From assembly GCA_035610835.1 (NCBI GenBank), contig CM069450.1:31984971-32048970 (forward strand): DNA of 64,000 nucleotides, written 5' to 3'. The notes beneath the pieces were generated by a model. The model searched no databases. It saw only the letters and a list, made by a program, of their open reading frames with translations, and had not been told where the DNA came from. The stretch's first letter is position 1. Each line of letters opens with the position of its first letter. The stretch comes from Ophiura sarsii (lineage: Eukaryota > Echinodermata > Ophiuroidea > Amphilepidida > Ophiuridae). The position numbers and the translations under genes were made by a program. Below, in pieces: positions 24,318-37,009 of this stretch.

Positions 24318-24463
24318 TAGAATATAAATCATAATATAAACGGTTGCTTCTTAATGATTAACAAAAACATCAGAAAGGCATATGTATTTTCAAAATGAAT
24401 CACATAATGCTGAAAACAATTGAACATTGGTGATTGAGTTAGCTTAACATTATATGACCTTAC

Positions 24464-25590
24464 CTAGTTGACTATTATTTTGTTTGTTTACAAACCCACA
24501 TTGGTTTATATGTACACTCATAATATTTAGAAATGTGTATCGGGTCACATTAATTCAAAATTCATTAAAACAAAGTGTGCGCTTTGCAAATTAATCTTTA
24601 AGGTAGCATGACCTACATTCTTTGAGACATAGCCAAGTGTTTATGATGAGCGTCTAAGCAGACTATACGCTCGTAGCCCCTTGAACTTTATAATGAACTC
24701 TGCATCTTCATATTATTGAAGAAGTTTTATCACCTGGATATATTACCTTTCCTAGTTGATTATTATTTTGTTTGATTTTTAAACCCGCATTGGTTTATAT
24801 GTACACTCATAATATTTAGAAATGTGTATCGGGTCACATTAATTCAAAATTCATTAAAACAAAGTGTGCGCTTTGCAAATTAATCTTTAAGGTAGCATGA
24901 CCTACATTCTGTGAGACATAGCCAAGTGTTTATGATGAGCGTCTAAGCAGACTATAGCCCCTTGAACTTTATAATGAACTCTGCATCTTCATATTATTGA
25001 AGAAGTTTTATCACCTGGATATATTACCTTTCCTAGTTAATTATTATTTTGTTTGATTTTTAAACCCGCATTGGTTTATATGTACACTCATAATATTTAG
25101 AAATGTGTATCGGGTCACATTAATTCAAAATTCATTAAAACAAAGTGTGCGCTTTGCAAATTAATCTTTAAGGTAGCATGACCTACATTCTTTGAGACAT
25201 AGCCAAGTGTTTATGATGAGCGTCTAAGCAGACTATACGCTCGTAGCCCCTTGAACTTTATAATGAACTCTGCATCTTCATATTATTGAAGAAGTTTTAT
25301 CACCTGGATATATTACCTTTCCTAGTTGATTATTATTTTGTTTGATTTTTAAACCCGCATTGGTTTATATGTACACTCATAATATTTAGAAATGTGTATC
25401 GGGTCACATTAATTCAAAATTCATTAAAACAAAGTGTGCGCTTTGCAAATTAATCTTTAAGGTAGCATGACCTACATTCTTTGAGACATAGCCAAGTGTT
25501 TATGATGAGCGTCTAAGCAGACTACAGCCCCTTGAACTTTATAATGAACTCTGCATCTTCATATTATTGAAGAAGTTTTATCACCTGGAT
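24464..25590 (+). repeat. Tandem array, four units of 281-289 bp in an A-B-A-B pattern
   Basis: Units begin with CTAGTTGA/CTAGTTAA at 24464, 24752, 25033 and 25322. Units 1 and 3 (288-289 bp) contain an extra TACGCTCG before TAGCCCC. Units 2 and 4 lack it (unit 2 is 281 bp). Identity between units is high, with only scattered changes. Each carries ACACTCATAATATTTAGAAA, GTGTATCGGGTCACATTAAT and TTAATCTTTAAGGTAGCATG. No open frame spans a unit. Confidence 0.95.
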
Positions 25591-25888
25591 TGTAGTTAAA
25601 CACTATTTTGACAAACAAAATTCCCGATTTTTGCAGATGTTGGTGACACTTCAGGTAAAAAAAACCAGCGCGACCGACCGACCCTTATTAAAGGGGCATT
25701 AAGAGATGTGGTGGAGGCAGCACCCTCAATTTCAAAAATATATGATAAAAACTGGGATTTGTATATTTTTACAATTGTATTACATGTATGAACTTACACC
25801 TATAAGGATTAAGAAAAATCAGCCCTCTTTGTACAACAAAACGTCGATTCAAAAAATGCTGATCGGGCCCGATCAGCATTTTACACGG

Positions 25889-26299
25889 TTAAGGAGGGTG
25901 TGGACTCTCAGGTACAGCCTCCGTAAAACTGCCGTAACTTCTTCAATATTCATTTAATCTTTATAAACGTATACAGTTTTTTTTGCAGAAAAGGGTTCAA
26001 TGAATCCAACCATGATAATGAAATTGACCATTTTGGAAAACAAATATAAAAAACACGTTTTTTGACCCATTTTAGGTTTGGAAAAGATAACTCAAAATAT
26101 ATTTTGTTACATTTTGTCATACTAGTTTTATGATAATCCTGATAACATTCCCCGGGAGCGGTTTTTTTTCAAATTTGTATTTTATTTTTTGAGTTACAGA
26201 CCAAAAAGTGCCACAAAATTCAGATAAAGATTAAATGAATATTGAAGAAGTTACGGCAGTTTTACGGAGACTGTACCTGAGAGTCCACACCCCCCTTAA
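25889..26299. mobile_element. TTAA-flanked inverted-repeat element, about 411 bp
   Basis: TTAA occurs at both boundaries (25889-25892 and 26296-26299). Inside, GGAGGGTGTGGACTCTCAGG on the left and its near-complement on the right continue as arms of about 75 bp, through CCGTAAAACTGCCGTAACTT to TTCATTTAATCTTTAT. A diverged partial copy is at 11095-11415. The target preference suggests piggyBac-type mobilisation, but the terminal bases do not follow the usual CCC start. Confidence 0.7.
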
Positions 26300-27283
26300 G
26301 GGTGGTATTGTAACATATTTAAAACATTGTTTTAATCAAGTTTTGCTGGTTTTTTTTAGTAGAAACAACAATAATGGCAATTGTTGATGTTTATATTGAA
26401 TTAAGTAAATTAATTAAAATTTAAAAAAAATCAACATGACATTGTATCCCTTTAACAGGTCCGTCCGCCCGTAAAACAGGGGTGGTTTTTGTCGCCTTAC
26501 TGTTCATATAATACGCTGGTTTCCCAGTGAATATATAATACGCTGGTTTCCCAGTGAATATGACGCCATAGAAATACATAAGCCGGAGCAAATATGACAC
26601 GCGTAGTGGTAGCAAATGCTACCGCCCAGCGGTTGAGTGTTGTAGAGCTTGCTCAGCCCTGAATGGTTGTGGGTAAGCGTGCCTGGCTGTTTCCAATGGC
26701 GCGCAGAGTTTAAAACAAAGCAATTCCATTAACAATGAATGGAGTGGGTCGTGTTGACGCTCATGGGGCAAAGTTCAAAAAACACATTTATTGAGGTCAG
26801 TTGACATGGTTGACGGGAAAAACATGTTCTACGGGCAAAAAAACCTCTAAAGTTAGATCGATAACATTAGATTAGGATTTTTGCGATCAACAAAACGACA
26901 AAGTGGGCAATTCAAATTATAGATTATGAAGGTAATGATATCGTATAGAAAATCTTTTTACTGCAACTTTGTGCTCGGTTCTCCTTGTTACTAATAAGTT
27001 ATCATAACTTTAAAAGAATTCACTCGATGAGGTGTCATATTGTGGGGATGAAATTTGCTCATTTATTGTACATCTCTGTTGTTTGATACTAATTACTGAT
27101 TAGCTAACATTAAAGCACTGGGTCAGGATTTTGTTAAGTAAGGTTAATATTAAATTGGACTACTTCCCGGGGGCATATTAAGCGGAAACCTTCAAATTGT
27201 GAATCCCTCAAGCTTACTCCGAAATATATATATACTCGTGGATGTTTTAAGAAGACAGAAACAACTCGTATAAAACTATAGTT
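26300..27283. other. Unassigned, with a 27-bp tandem duplication at 26506-26560
   Basis: ATAATACGCTGGTTTCCCAG occurs at 26508 and 26535. Nothing else was recognised. Confidence 0.5.
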
Positions 27284-29690
27284 TAGTTTAGTTTAGTTTA
27301 GTTTTTATTTGGCATCACAACAAATACAAATAACAAATCACACGAGTATAAAATTATAATCACATTCAATAAATAACGCATATCACAATGCCATCCCAAA
27401 CTGGAACGGCAAACACCACAACACCAAAAGTTGCAAGGCCAGGATAGCCCATAAAAGCCAGCTACATGTGCAGGCTTATTTCCAATGGGGTCCCAAAACA
27501 ACACAACAAGAGGGCCATGGACGTGGAGTAACATAAACAAAATGACATTGGACACATTGGACAATAAGCCTACACACGTATAAAATCAGCAGATTCCTGC
27601 TTCAGAGCGCAATCAGCCAGGTGGTTTTTCACAGCCTTTTTAAATTCCATCTTCCTGCGTATGGTCTGGATATGTGGTGGCAGGGCGTTCCAGTCTAAGA
27701 TGGCATTGTAGTAAAATGACTTGGAAGCAATTCCTTTAACTCTAGGGACAATAAAATTGAAATTGCTTGACCTAGTTCGGTGGGAATGAGCACTCGTGGT
27801 TCTTATGAAATTGTGAGCAAGGTAAGGAGCACCAATGCCATTAAAGATACTAAAAACGTGGTGAAGTCTTAACTGTTTTGCACGGTCCTGTGTATTTAGG
27901 AGTCTAAGTAAGTTACGGTTAAATTGATCAATGTGAGTCCTTGGAGACAATTTCAGTGACTTGTAATTTGTGTCTGGCCCTGGTATTGATACCAGCAAAC
28001 CATGCGGAACAGCAATAGTCAAGGTGACATTGGATGAGAGCTGCACTCAGATTTTTACGCAAGGCTTGGTTAAGGTAACTAGAATGTCTATAAAGAAATT
28101 TGATACGACCAACAACTTTCTTGACAAGATCGTCCACTAATTTGTCTCCAGAGACTGTTTGATCAATTGTTACTCCAAGGTAGTTGATGCAATCTTGGGA
28201 GGGGATGACTTTCCCATTATAATTGATGTTAAAATCAGTTGCACGTTTTAAATTAGCATGAGAACCAAACAAGATGCATTCAGTCTTACCAACATGTAGA
28301 GACAGTTGATTGTCAATAAGCCAATGATTACAAGATTCCAAATCTTTACTGAGTTCTTGGGAAACAACACCGGGTTCTTTGTCCGAAACAAGGATGACAC
28401 TGTCATCAGCGTACAATAATAACTTATTGCGAACAGAGCACACCATATCGTTACTGTAACATAGGTACAGCAGGGGACCCAGTAAACTACCTTGTGGAAC
28501 TCCACAAGTAATTTTCTGAAAATCAGATGAAATGCCATCAACCGTGACAAGTTGTTGTCTGTTTGACAGATATGATTTAAACCAACCAGGGTTGATTCCC
28601 ATGAACTCAAGTTTGGTACACAAAATATCATGGTTAACGCTGTCAAAAGCCTTTTGTACATCTAGCAACAGCATGCCCACATAATTACCTTCAGAAAGTT
28701 GAGATCTTATGTAATCGGTCAGATGTATGAGACATGTTTCTGTAGAGAATCCAGGGCGAAAACCAGATTGGTAATTGTATAAAATTTGCTTTTCTCTAAG
28801 GTAACTATCAATCTGGGTGAAGATGCATTTTTCAAGAATTTTAGACATGCAACTTAGGATACTCACTGGTCTGTAATTGCCCACATCCAATCTACTTTTC
28901 TTTTTGAAAAGGGGGATAATTTTGGCACATTTCAAGTCGTCCGGCACAGTCTTGGTGACAATGGATAGGTTAATGATATGGGTGATGACTGGGGCCAGTT
29001 GGGGGCCCCATCCTTCAAAAATGTTGGTGCCAACCCATCAAGACCAGCACCTTTATGATGATCAAGCTTTGATAATGCATTGAGTACAAAATCTTCATTT
29101 ACAGCCTCAAGATCGAACTCATTGGGCATCACACCTTTATCCAAATAGAATTGTTTAAAAGTCACCGAGTCTGTGCAGAATTCTTTGAGTGATGTGGGTA
29201 GCTTGCTAACCAAGGTTGAGGCAATATTTGTAAAAAAGGTGTTTATGTGATTACAAACAGATAAGGTGTCATAACACAATGAACCGTTGATATTCAAGAC
29301 AATTTTCCCTTTACCTTTGGATTTGTTGTTATAACCAAGTTGTTTTAGATGTTCCCAGAGCTTCCTTGGATTACCCATGCTATCCTCGAGTTTAGATTTA
29401 AAGAATGATGCCTTAGCTTTCTTAATATCTCTCTGGACTTCATTGCGCAATGCAGTGAAGTCCTGATAAGTAAAATCGCTACTACCTTTGAGAATCTTCC
29501 TCCTGATTTTATCGCGATTCTTAATCTTCTCGAGAATAGCCGGGGTCATCCAGGGCTCTGTGCGTGTTTTAATACGCACATAAAAAGGGTTACCGGCCCC
29601 CAGATTATTCAATGTCGCTTCACGAGGTCGCAATAGAAGTAAGCATATTGTAGAGTTGTCGGCCTTTATATCAGTATCGTTGGATCACTC
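27284..29690 (-). pseudogene. CR1/L2-type LINE, 5'-truncated and frameshifted
   Basis: On the minus strand the ORF starts within the post-endonuclease linker (VRIKTRTEPWMTPAILEKIK near 29575) and continues to LDHHKGAGLDGLAPTFLKDG. It shifts frame near 28940 into the RT core: NYRPVSILSCMSKILEKCIF, MLLLDVQKAFDSVNHDIL, GVPQGSLLGPLL and LLYADDSVILVS. A second frameshift near 27930-28045 leads to the C-terminal region (SNFNFIVPRVKGIASKSFYY, LDWNALPPHIQ). The 3' end has an AATAAA and a run of TAAAC repeats on the transcribed strand at 27284-27310. This is typical of CR1/L2-like LINEs, which end in short tandem repeats rather than poly(A). The endonuclease is absent, consistent with 5' truncation near 29690. 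Confidence 0.9.
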
Positions 29691-29920
29691 TAGAACCAGC
29701 ACCAATAGATCATTCGCAGTTAAAAACTGCATTGGTCAAATTAAGCATGTTAAGTAGGACAGCAGTCATCACAAGGCCTGATAAGTAAGTATGTGACTTT
29801 ATGGAAGGATGATGTCCGTAATTATTCTTGGAATAGCAGCCTTATATGGTACAGATGCGTGCAAAAAAATCTCATATCTATATAGAACTTAAAATTAACA
29901 AATATAATGCAAAATGAATA

Positions 29921-30803
29921 GGGAGAGCGGGGAGTGTACGCCCTACGGGCAGGTTCGCCTACCACGTGATCTCATCTTTGCGGCCACTGGTTGAATTTTG
30001 CGAACACACAATAGATACAGTAGTATGTTGCAAGCTTTCCACATTAACGTGACAGATCCCCATAACATGATTGCCAACTTATCATCCAAAAACCAGTTTT
30101 GCCTCACAAAAGTGAATTTTCATCCATTTTTCATATTGATTTTGTCCAAAGATATTCGCAGAAAAGGTTTTATTGTAAATTATCTTTAGGTAGGTATGTG
30201 ATTGATTATGGATTTAATGCAGTTAACAGCCAATCAATGTTGATGGGACATCCGTGGTATAGGTCAATGCACTTATTGCGCTATATGGGGCACATACGCC
30301 CTATGATGATGGGGCAGGTTCGCTAAAAGGGATTTATATAGTTATGATTTTGCCTAATTTCAAAATTGTACTTTTCCTCTTACAGGATAATTGTAATTAT
30401 AAAAATAGTTATCAGGAATGGAGTAACACTAGTAATAGAGGAGAATATTTCAAAATGTGGTATTTATTATTAATTTTAAATTCTGAAAGAGTATGTTCCG
30501 CAAAAGTTCCGCACCCCTATATTTTGGACCCCTACATTTTATTTTAGAGTAAAATAACGAAGAATAACGAATCTATTATGTATTAGATATTATGGTACTT
30601 TGTGTAGCCGAATTATGAGCCTAGGGCAAACTTGCCCCGGCCTATGGGCTATCCTACCCCGGCGTCGGGCAAGTTCGCCCTTTTGAGAAACTTGACTGTC
30701 TTTATCATTTACTCTTACCTTTACAGTAAGGCCTAGAGTACTGAGATTTGGCGTCTCTGGACCTCTTCAAATGAGAATGGGGCGAACACTCCCCGCTCTC
30801 CCC
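29921..30803. mobile_element. TA-flanked inverted-repeat element, about 883 bp
   Basis: The ends read GGGAGAGCGGGGAGTGTACG (left) and GGGGAGAGCGGGGAGTGTTC (complement of right), each next to TA (29919-29920 and 30804-30805). The interior repeats the theme GGGCAAGTTCGCCC in variants near 29947, 30313, 30624 and 30667, some of them palindromic. No transposase is seen; the superfamily is uncertain. Confidence 0.75.
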
Positions 30804-30805
30804 TA

Positions 30806-31304
30806 CAATTCGCGCAAATCGCAATGCGCAAATTCAAATCCAATCCACAAAGACGTTTCGGATCTGTTAGCCTTTCACAAACCTTATTCAATTCGGGTCG
30901 CCTTTTTTGGTTTCTTATGCTAAAACATGAATTTAATGTTGAAAAGTTTGTCGAGTGCTTGTACTTTCTATCGCTTGGCAACGGTTCGCCTACGTTTTCT
31001 TTTTAGAAAATCCATTTTATGAAAACCATATCGAACTCGATCAAGCGTCCTCTTCTTCTCATCGTTCTGCTCAAAGTTCACATCCTTCGACATACATATC
31101 GAGATAAACTTTGCATTGTGGAGGTATCTATTACGGCAATCAATTGTAAATATTAAACCGTTAGCTGACATATCCCGCAAAAGTAAATAGCAATTGCATG
31201 TTGAGAACAATCCCAAGGTAGAACAAGTCAGGGTTACTCCTCATCCAACACCGTTGTGTTATATCGGAGTATATTTACCCGTCCATAATGGTTATTTGTA
31301 TTAG
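30806..31304. other. Unassigned stretch
   Basis: No feature was recognised. Confidence 0.35.
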
Positions 31305-31308
31305 CTAA

Positions 31309-31538
31309 CACTTCACGCGACTATTAGTTTTACCATTTCAAAACATTTTTTTCAGAAACCTTTCCTGACATTCAAATCCTATCTCAAGAATAAGTACTGA
31401 ACCAATACTAAAACATTTGTAATTATTGTAATGCATTATATCATGATGATTCCAAATAATGGTAATTGTTTTGATATTTTTGAAACATTAGGTGACATTT
31501 TGGAATGTCGTCTGCAGACGCCTACCGCGTGGAAAGTG
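31309..31538 (+). mobile_element. TTAA-type MITE, family T1, copy 2
   Basis: Bounded by CTAA at 31305-31308 and 31539-31542, one base off the TTAA seen at the other copies. The left end is CACTTCACGCGACTATTAGT; the right end is GTCGTCTGCAGACGCC then ACCGCGTGGAAAGTG. It is collinear with copy 3 at 48993-49228 and inverse to copy 1. Confidence 0.75.
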
Positions 31539-31539
31539 C

Positions 31540-32004
31540 TAACACTTCGGAAAATTGTACCCGTATTGAATGTGCAGCGTCAATACCTACAATTACAGAT
31601 GGATGTCAAAGAAGATTTTAAAGACAGCCCCACAATGCATTGCGTTTTTGCAAAACACCGTAAATCTGGTATTCAATTCATCTCGGTTCCCATAGACATG
31701 CACAGCATCATCAGATCATGACTTAATAGCGCCATCATCTTTCGAGCTCTTAAGATTTTTATAAACATCGATAAATAAATTAAGTACAAAGGTAATAGTG
31801 GCCATGATGGGTTTGATATGAGTATCGATAAGGGCGAATTCAAATGAGCCGCGGGAAAATCTTTAGTTGGCTGGAGTTGGCGCAATGCATTGTGGCTGCG
31901 ACGTTAAATCTTCTATGGATGATTGTATTGCTTTACATCGATGGCATCTTTCATTCTTTATAGGGTGGACATTTAATATAGCTTCCCAATTACAAATGAC
32001 TTTC
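31540..32004. other. Unassigned, with a 15-bp inverted pair
   Basis: CCACAATGCATTGCG at 31629-31643 is mirrored by CGCAATGCATTGTGG at 31881-31895. They may be ends of a small element, but no target duplication was seen. Confidence 0.4.
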
Positions 32005-32145
32005 TATTATAGATGAGGTGACATGTGACGTCATGCCGGGAGTTTGGTCGGCAGTTGCCATTGTTCTTTGCGAGCATCCTGTTTTGTTTAGGACCCGTGC
32101 TTTTAAAACTCGCGTCAAATCATTATAAAGGACAATAAGGCATAT
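32005..32145 (+). repeat. Dispersed repeat, copy 2 (partner at 7915-8035)
   Basis: It shares TGACGTCATGCCGGGA, TTTAGGACCCGTGC and ATTATAAAGGACAATAA, in order, with 7915-8035. Confidence 0.6.
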
Positions 32146-32413
32146 CGGACAGTCTTGTGGTCATATGCTGTTCCCTCAAGCATGTATCGACAGTCCAGTT
32201 CCCTCGACCGTTGCTTTTGCTGATAAACATTGCTGTCACCTGGTCACCCCATCTATACAAGTTAACATTCGTAATTACTTATGTGTTGTTTTCATCATGT
32301 TGTTTACGATGTTTACATCAAGAGCGTAACAGGAATTACTTATAGGCGGCACTGCAAAACCAGTACATATGGCTCATACGTATAGGTGACTTGTCCGTAA
32401 GACTTTATATATA

Positions 32414-33125
32414 CAGGGTGTATCAGAAAGTACTGCACAGTGTTTCCAAAATACATAAAAAATACAAAATGATTATTGTTTTAAATTTAAACACCTGCAA
32501 TATAAAGGTGAACATGTTTCCTATATTATATGTTAATTTCATTGAGATATCTCTTTGAACGTGGAAATATGCTCTATGGCAAGACATAATCGAAAATCGA
32601 TGAAAAACGTATTTTCAATTTCAATCAATCCTTTCTACCACTTACCCAACATTTCAAACAATGTAACCCACACCACATAAGCAATATTTAAAGCTCCCGC
32701 CAAAGAAAGGAAAGTTAACACCACTCAAGCGGAACAAATCCTAGTTTATTTGCGGATTAAAAATCAGAATTTAGCTCCAAATTTCACCCACAAAAGTATG
32801 CAAATAATAAAAAGTTATACAAGTGATGTCAACAGTTGAGATATAACCAAAAATAAACCCTGTCCTATGAACAGATGGATATCTCAGGTAGGGTTAGTAA
32901 TTTCACAGATTTTTAAATTGATCATATCGACCAAAATTGAAATCTACCATCTTTACCAGAAAATCTGTATTTTCCATCAGAAATGTCCGATTTTCAAAAT
33001 TTAAAATTCTTATGAAAGCTTGGCGTTTGCGCAAGATAAATATGAAAACGGTTTGAGCAATATCAATCGAATTCATACCGTAATAAATCATATTGCCTTG
33101 GTACAGTTCTTTCTGATACACCCTG
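32414..33125. mobile_element. Mariner-like non-autonomous element, 712 bp
   Basis: CAGGGTGTATCAGAAAGTAC at the left is mirrored by CTTTCTGATACACCCTG at the right. Both ends abut TA (32412-32413 and 33126-33127). There is no transposase frame; the interior is AT-rich. Confidence 0.85.
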
Positions 33126-33127
33126 TA

Positions 33128-34195
33128 TAGTCATACTTTCAAGCAGCAAATCAAATTACATACATTATCCTGTCGTTTGATGATTGCCTATTGGCATGAA
33201 ACTCACTGTAACGACTCCTCCTTTTCCGGAAGTTCCATACTTTAAATTGTTAAAAACCATTACAAATATATCTGTATTATTATAGAGCCATTCTTACTCG
33301 TTTGTGCTCTGATAAGCTGTACTAAACACGAGCAAAATCACGCACCTCCACAGTGCGCGGTAGTTTCACGCGGCGTTGTACATCGCATGACGCGATAGGA
33401 TTTTGTTCTTTCTGTATTTTTATTAGTAATTTTTAAACGGTATGCAACATACAAATATTGTTATACCAAAATACACTTTAAAGCTAACTTGTTAACACAA
33501 AATTGTATAAAGACAATAAAACAAATCAAAGTGACGTACATGTAGGGTGTAGACTTACCACCCACTGCAATGTGGTATTTTTTTCTGTTGTTGCTGGGTA
33601 CAAATGCGCAAGTTCAGTATTTGTTTCTCAGTCCCTCGATTTAGTCTGCCGTTTATAATGATGGCGGCCAAATTTGCCTTTTTCTCCTTTTCATATTTAC
33701 CAAAATGTCGAAGTTCCTTTGGTACTAAAACACATTGTCAAATAAAATCAATTTTCAGCAACCGAAAGGGGATTTGTTGTGATTAACAATAAATGAACGC
33801 GGCAACCTTCAGACCTGTGTTGATAATGATGGTAATTCATATTTAATGGAGTATAATGTATCAGTAATTTCATCAATCCTTTTAAAAGGATTATAAATTC
33901 TCTATGACAGGTGGAACAGCTTAGTGGCATCCTTTACATAACAACACAATTGATGTCTGGCGTTATGAATAAACAGAACACCCACATGCCATTTTTGGGG
34001 AGATACTATCGAAGTGCCGGAAGCACAAACTTGACATTGTGTTGGATGTTAGATTTGGAAATTCACGAAAACAATTTGACATGCTATAACCATATATATT
34101 TATGAGGATTGTTAATTAGAATCTGAAATGGAATGTGCATTGTACTGATCCGATGTAAAATATTCACGTGTACGTTTACGTATGTTTCCTTTTAA
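33128..34195. other. Unassigned stretch
   Basis: No feature was recognised. Confidence 0.35.
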
Positions 34196-34493
34196 AGTCA
34201 ACAAATCTGCAAAAACAGACCATGTTGTGGACTCCAACCACGTCATCAAATGGGACGAGGCAAACGTCATTGGCCTGGAGCAGGACAGATATAAAAGATG
34301 GATTCGAGAGGCTATAATATCCGAAAGAAAAGGACCTCATGATGAACCGACTGAGACGAGTGGGCAATACAACCTCACTTTCATTTTCTATGATCTTCTA
34401 TCAACTGGTCACAAATCCCCAGATGATAAATCAACTGGCAACTCCAAGACTGCAAAAAGCGTCTTGAGTCATCCAGATCATCATTACCAATGA
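34196..34493 (+). pseudogene. Penelope-like element, C-terminal GIY-YIG-region fragment
   Basis: The frame from about 34196 reads NKSAKTDHVVDSNHVIKWDE, then ANVIGLEQDRYKRWIREAII, and later QYNLTFIFYDLL, ending with a stop at 34493. From memory, the pattern KSA(I/V)TDHV..NH(V/I)I(N/D)WDEA..IG.EQDRYKRWI(K/R)EAI belongs to the C-terminal end of GIY-YIG-bearing RT proteins of Penelope-like elements, including the late conserved glutamate of the nuclease. The GIY and YIG strands and the whole RT are missing upstream, so this is a short 3' remnant. It overlaps in type, but not in sequence, with the remnant at 1-313. Confidence 0.65.
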
Positions 34494-34499
34494 AAAGTG

Positions 34500-37005
34500 T
34501 TGACAGCGGATAGACGTATCCGAAACGTACACCTGAGTATTTGACACTGGATCAATATAATGACTTTTCCATATCAGATTTTAAATTCTGCAAATTGCAC
34601 AAATCGGGTAGGTCCATATACATGATATAGCCCATGTTTGTATAGATAGTGGGTATTACGTAGTATAAGTTTAACTTGTAGCACAAGTTGCCTTTCGAAG
34701 AGTCACTGGATATAATGTCTTCTCAAAATAGAAAACATTTACTTAATATTGTTTGGGTTCCAAATATTCGATATAGAGCCCAATTAAAAGCGGAGTGTAC
34801 GAAGGAAAATAGCTTAACTTCGTAATCAGCGTTTTATTGTCAATATTTATGATGGTTTACCAGTGGCGTATCTCCAACACCCGTCTCCTATTATTCATTA
34901 CGGTTCCGTTCCCTGTATAAAATCCAACTTTCTTGACCACGTCTTTGATGACATATCCAGGGTAATAAATCATCCCCTCCTACACCATTTATCTGATTTA
35001 TTTTACACCAACTGTGTCTTGCCAGCGTGCGTGCTACCATTTCCACCGCTGTCCTAAGCATAGCTCAAGGCTCTTTAGTCTTTTGAAAATGTTCTTGTGT
35101 TAAGAAATTCCAACTTTTAATTTCAATTTGTTATAAAAGCTAGTGCTATATCATATTTTATAAAAATAAAAGTTCAAATTTCGAGAAAAAAAAATCACAT
35201 TATATTATCCAAAGCGCAGATTTTAGTTTTAAAACTAGCCAAAATCTGGCGGAAAGTCACCATGTGTGGAAAGTCATGTGGCAAAACTGCAGTGCTTCAG
35301 GCTTGTTTCTAGTTCCACCGCTGCCACACTCAAGGTCCCCCAGCATGCGGTCAATGGGGTTGGATGGATGTAATTATTTGGGGAAACTTACTAATACTAG
35401 CGTCATGGCCAGTTCAACCTGTCAAACTTGGGCTCAAACCTTACAGGCAACTGAAATGTAATGTAAATATTCTTTATTATTTTATGAAAACGGTCACAAT
35501 CTTTTGTTTTAAACGGGCTTCTAGAATGATACCAAATTTGCCAATTTTAATACTAATTTGGTTTCGATTTCCCCGAATGACGACTTGAAATTGAATAGAA
35601 ATAAAGTAACACCTTAAATTCTCCCGAAGGGGTGTACTTCCCAAGAACGATTGTCATAAGTGTGGGCGCAGTACGGAAGAAAACAGTTACTCAAGCAGTA
35701 GCGTAATTAGGGTCCTCATTTGTTTGTGAGAAAGATGGGGTTCGAAACATTATTTATCGATTTAAGTGAATGCATAGGGATGGGAAGTCCATTACCATAA
35801 ATGCCTACCCAACCCACCCTCACCCCTTTTGTTATCACTGCAGTCAAATGCACTAGAACACCACCACTTCATAGCTACAAGTATATTTAATTAAAGTGTC
35901 ATTTATATTCAGTATTATATTTCAAGGAAATACAATTATGCATGGATCGCGTTTTAGCTTGAAATAAAAAAAAACTTTTAAAATTCATCACGACTTAAAG
36001 ATACCAGCTGCCGCGGGGTTTAGATTGCTGATCATAATGCTTATCTGTATCAGATTTAATCATCCGTAATTGGCAACTAAAGATAAATTTATGCACTGAT
36101 TTATTGCTCGCTGACGTAGGTCGAAAATAAAAATAAAACAATATTGAAAAACAATGAAAAAACACAAACAAACTGACTACTAGCGCCATCAACAGTATTT
36201 GGTCAACAGCCTTTCGTCACATACAAACAACGACGAAGTGGTGTATAATTAAAAAACGTTACCAAATTAATTCAAAAACGTATTAAAAAAACCCAATAAA
36301 ACTTGAATTATACTCATATTTCACGTGAATTACTCATACCGTATTTCAGCCTTGTCAAAATCATCCAGTACGACAATCGTATCATAATTTTCGTATTAAA
36401 CCGGACAGTTTTTCGAGGTTTTTTCAACAATTCCGTGTCAACTTCAAATAAGTCTATACATAAGCAGACGGCAGACAGCGCCATCAGCGGTGGGGGCGAC
36501 AGAGAAATTGGTTATTCGAAATGGTAGATATAAGCATTTTTCCAAATTCTGTGGAATAAAATTTGTTCCAACGTATCTAAAGGACCCCTATGGATGTAAA
36601 GGTTTTGAATAAGTCAATCAATGGCGTGTTGGTATTCACAGCACTTACAATAGGAAAAGAGATTCTATCGTCTTTGCTGTTATATGTTTTAATAGTTTTC
36701 GTGCAATCAGAGATAGCCTATAACAAACATTATTGAGTGTTAACAAAATGTTGACCAAAGTATTTTAAAACTTGTTATTTCAATCGAACTGATATGAGAG
36801 TCTGAGAGAAAAAAAACCCAGATCTTATATCTTTAAACAGTTTGTGCTTTGACAACTTACCAGGCCAAGTGCATAGTCAATTTTATGAATATGTTTGTGC
36901 AATACTGAGTTATATTATAATAATATTTAAATACTTTGCATGTAATTACGTTTTATTTATCAGAGATTAAAAAACAAAAACATGTTAATTTGGTATAAAT
37001 TGTAA
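34500..37005. other. Unassigned AT-rich stretch
   Basis: About 2.5 kb with no recognised exon, element end or array. Confidence 0.35.
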
Positions 37006-37009
37006 CAGT

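Larger units (their letters stand above)
23372..24345 (+). repeat. Repeat family X, copy 2, split by a mariner-like insertion
   Basis: CAGCATGTTAAGTAGGTCAT opens the copy. Its tail ATTTTAGAATATAAA, continuous in copy 1, is here interrupted after TTTTA at 23565 and resumes as GAATATAAATC at 24320. This gives an empty-site comparison for the inserted element. Confidence 0.75.

Noticed and set aside
24464..25590. CRISPR-like array
   Set aside because: Units are 280-289 bp, contiguous and without unique spacers; the genome is eukaryotic.
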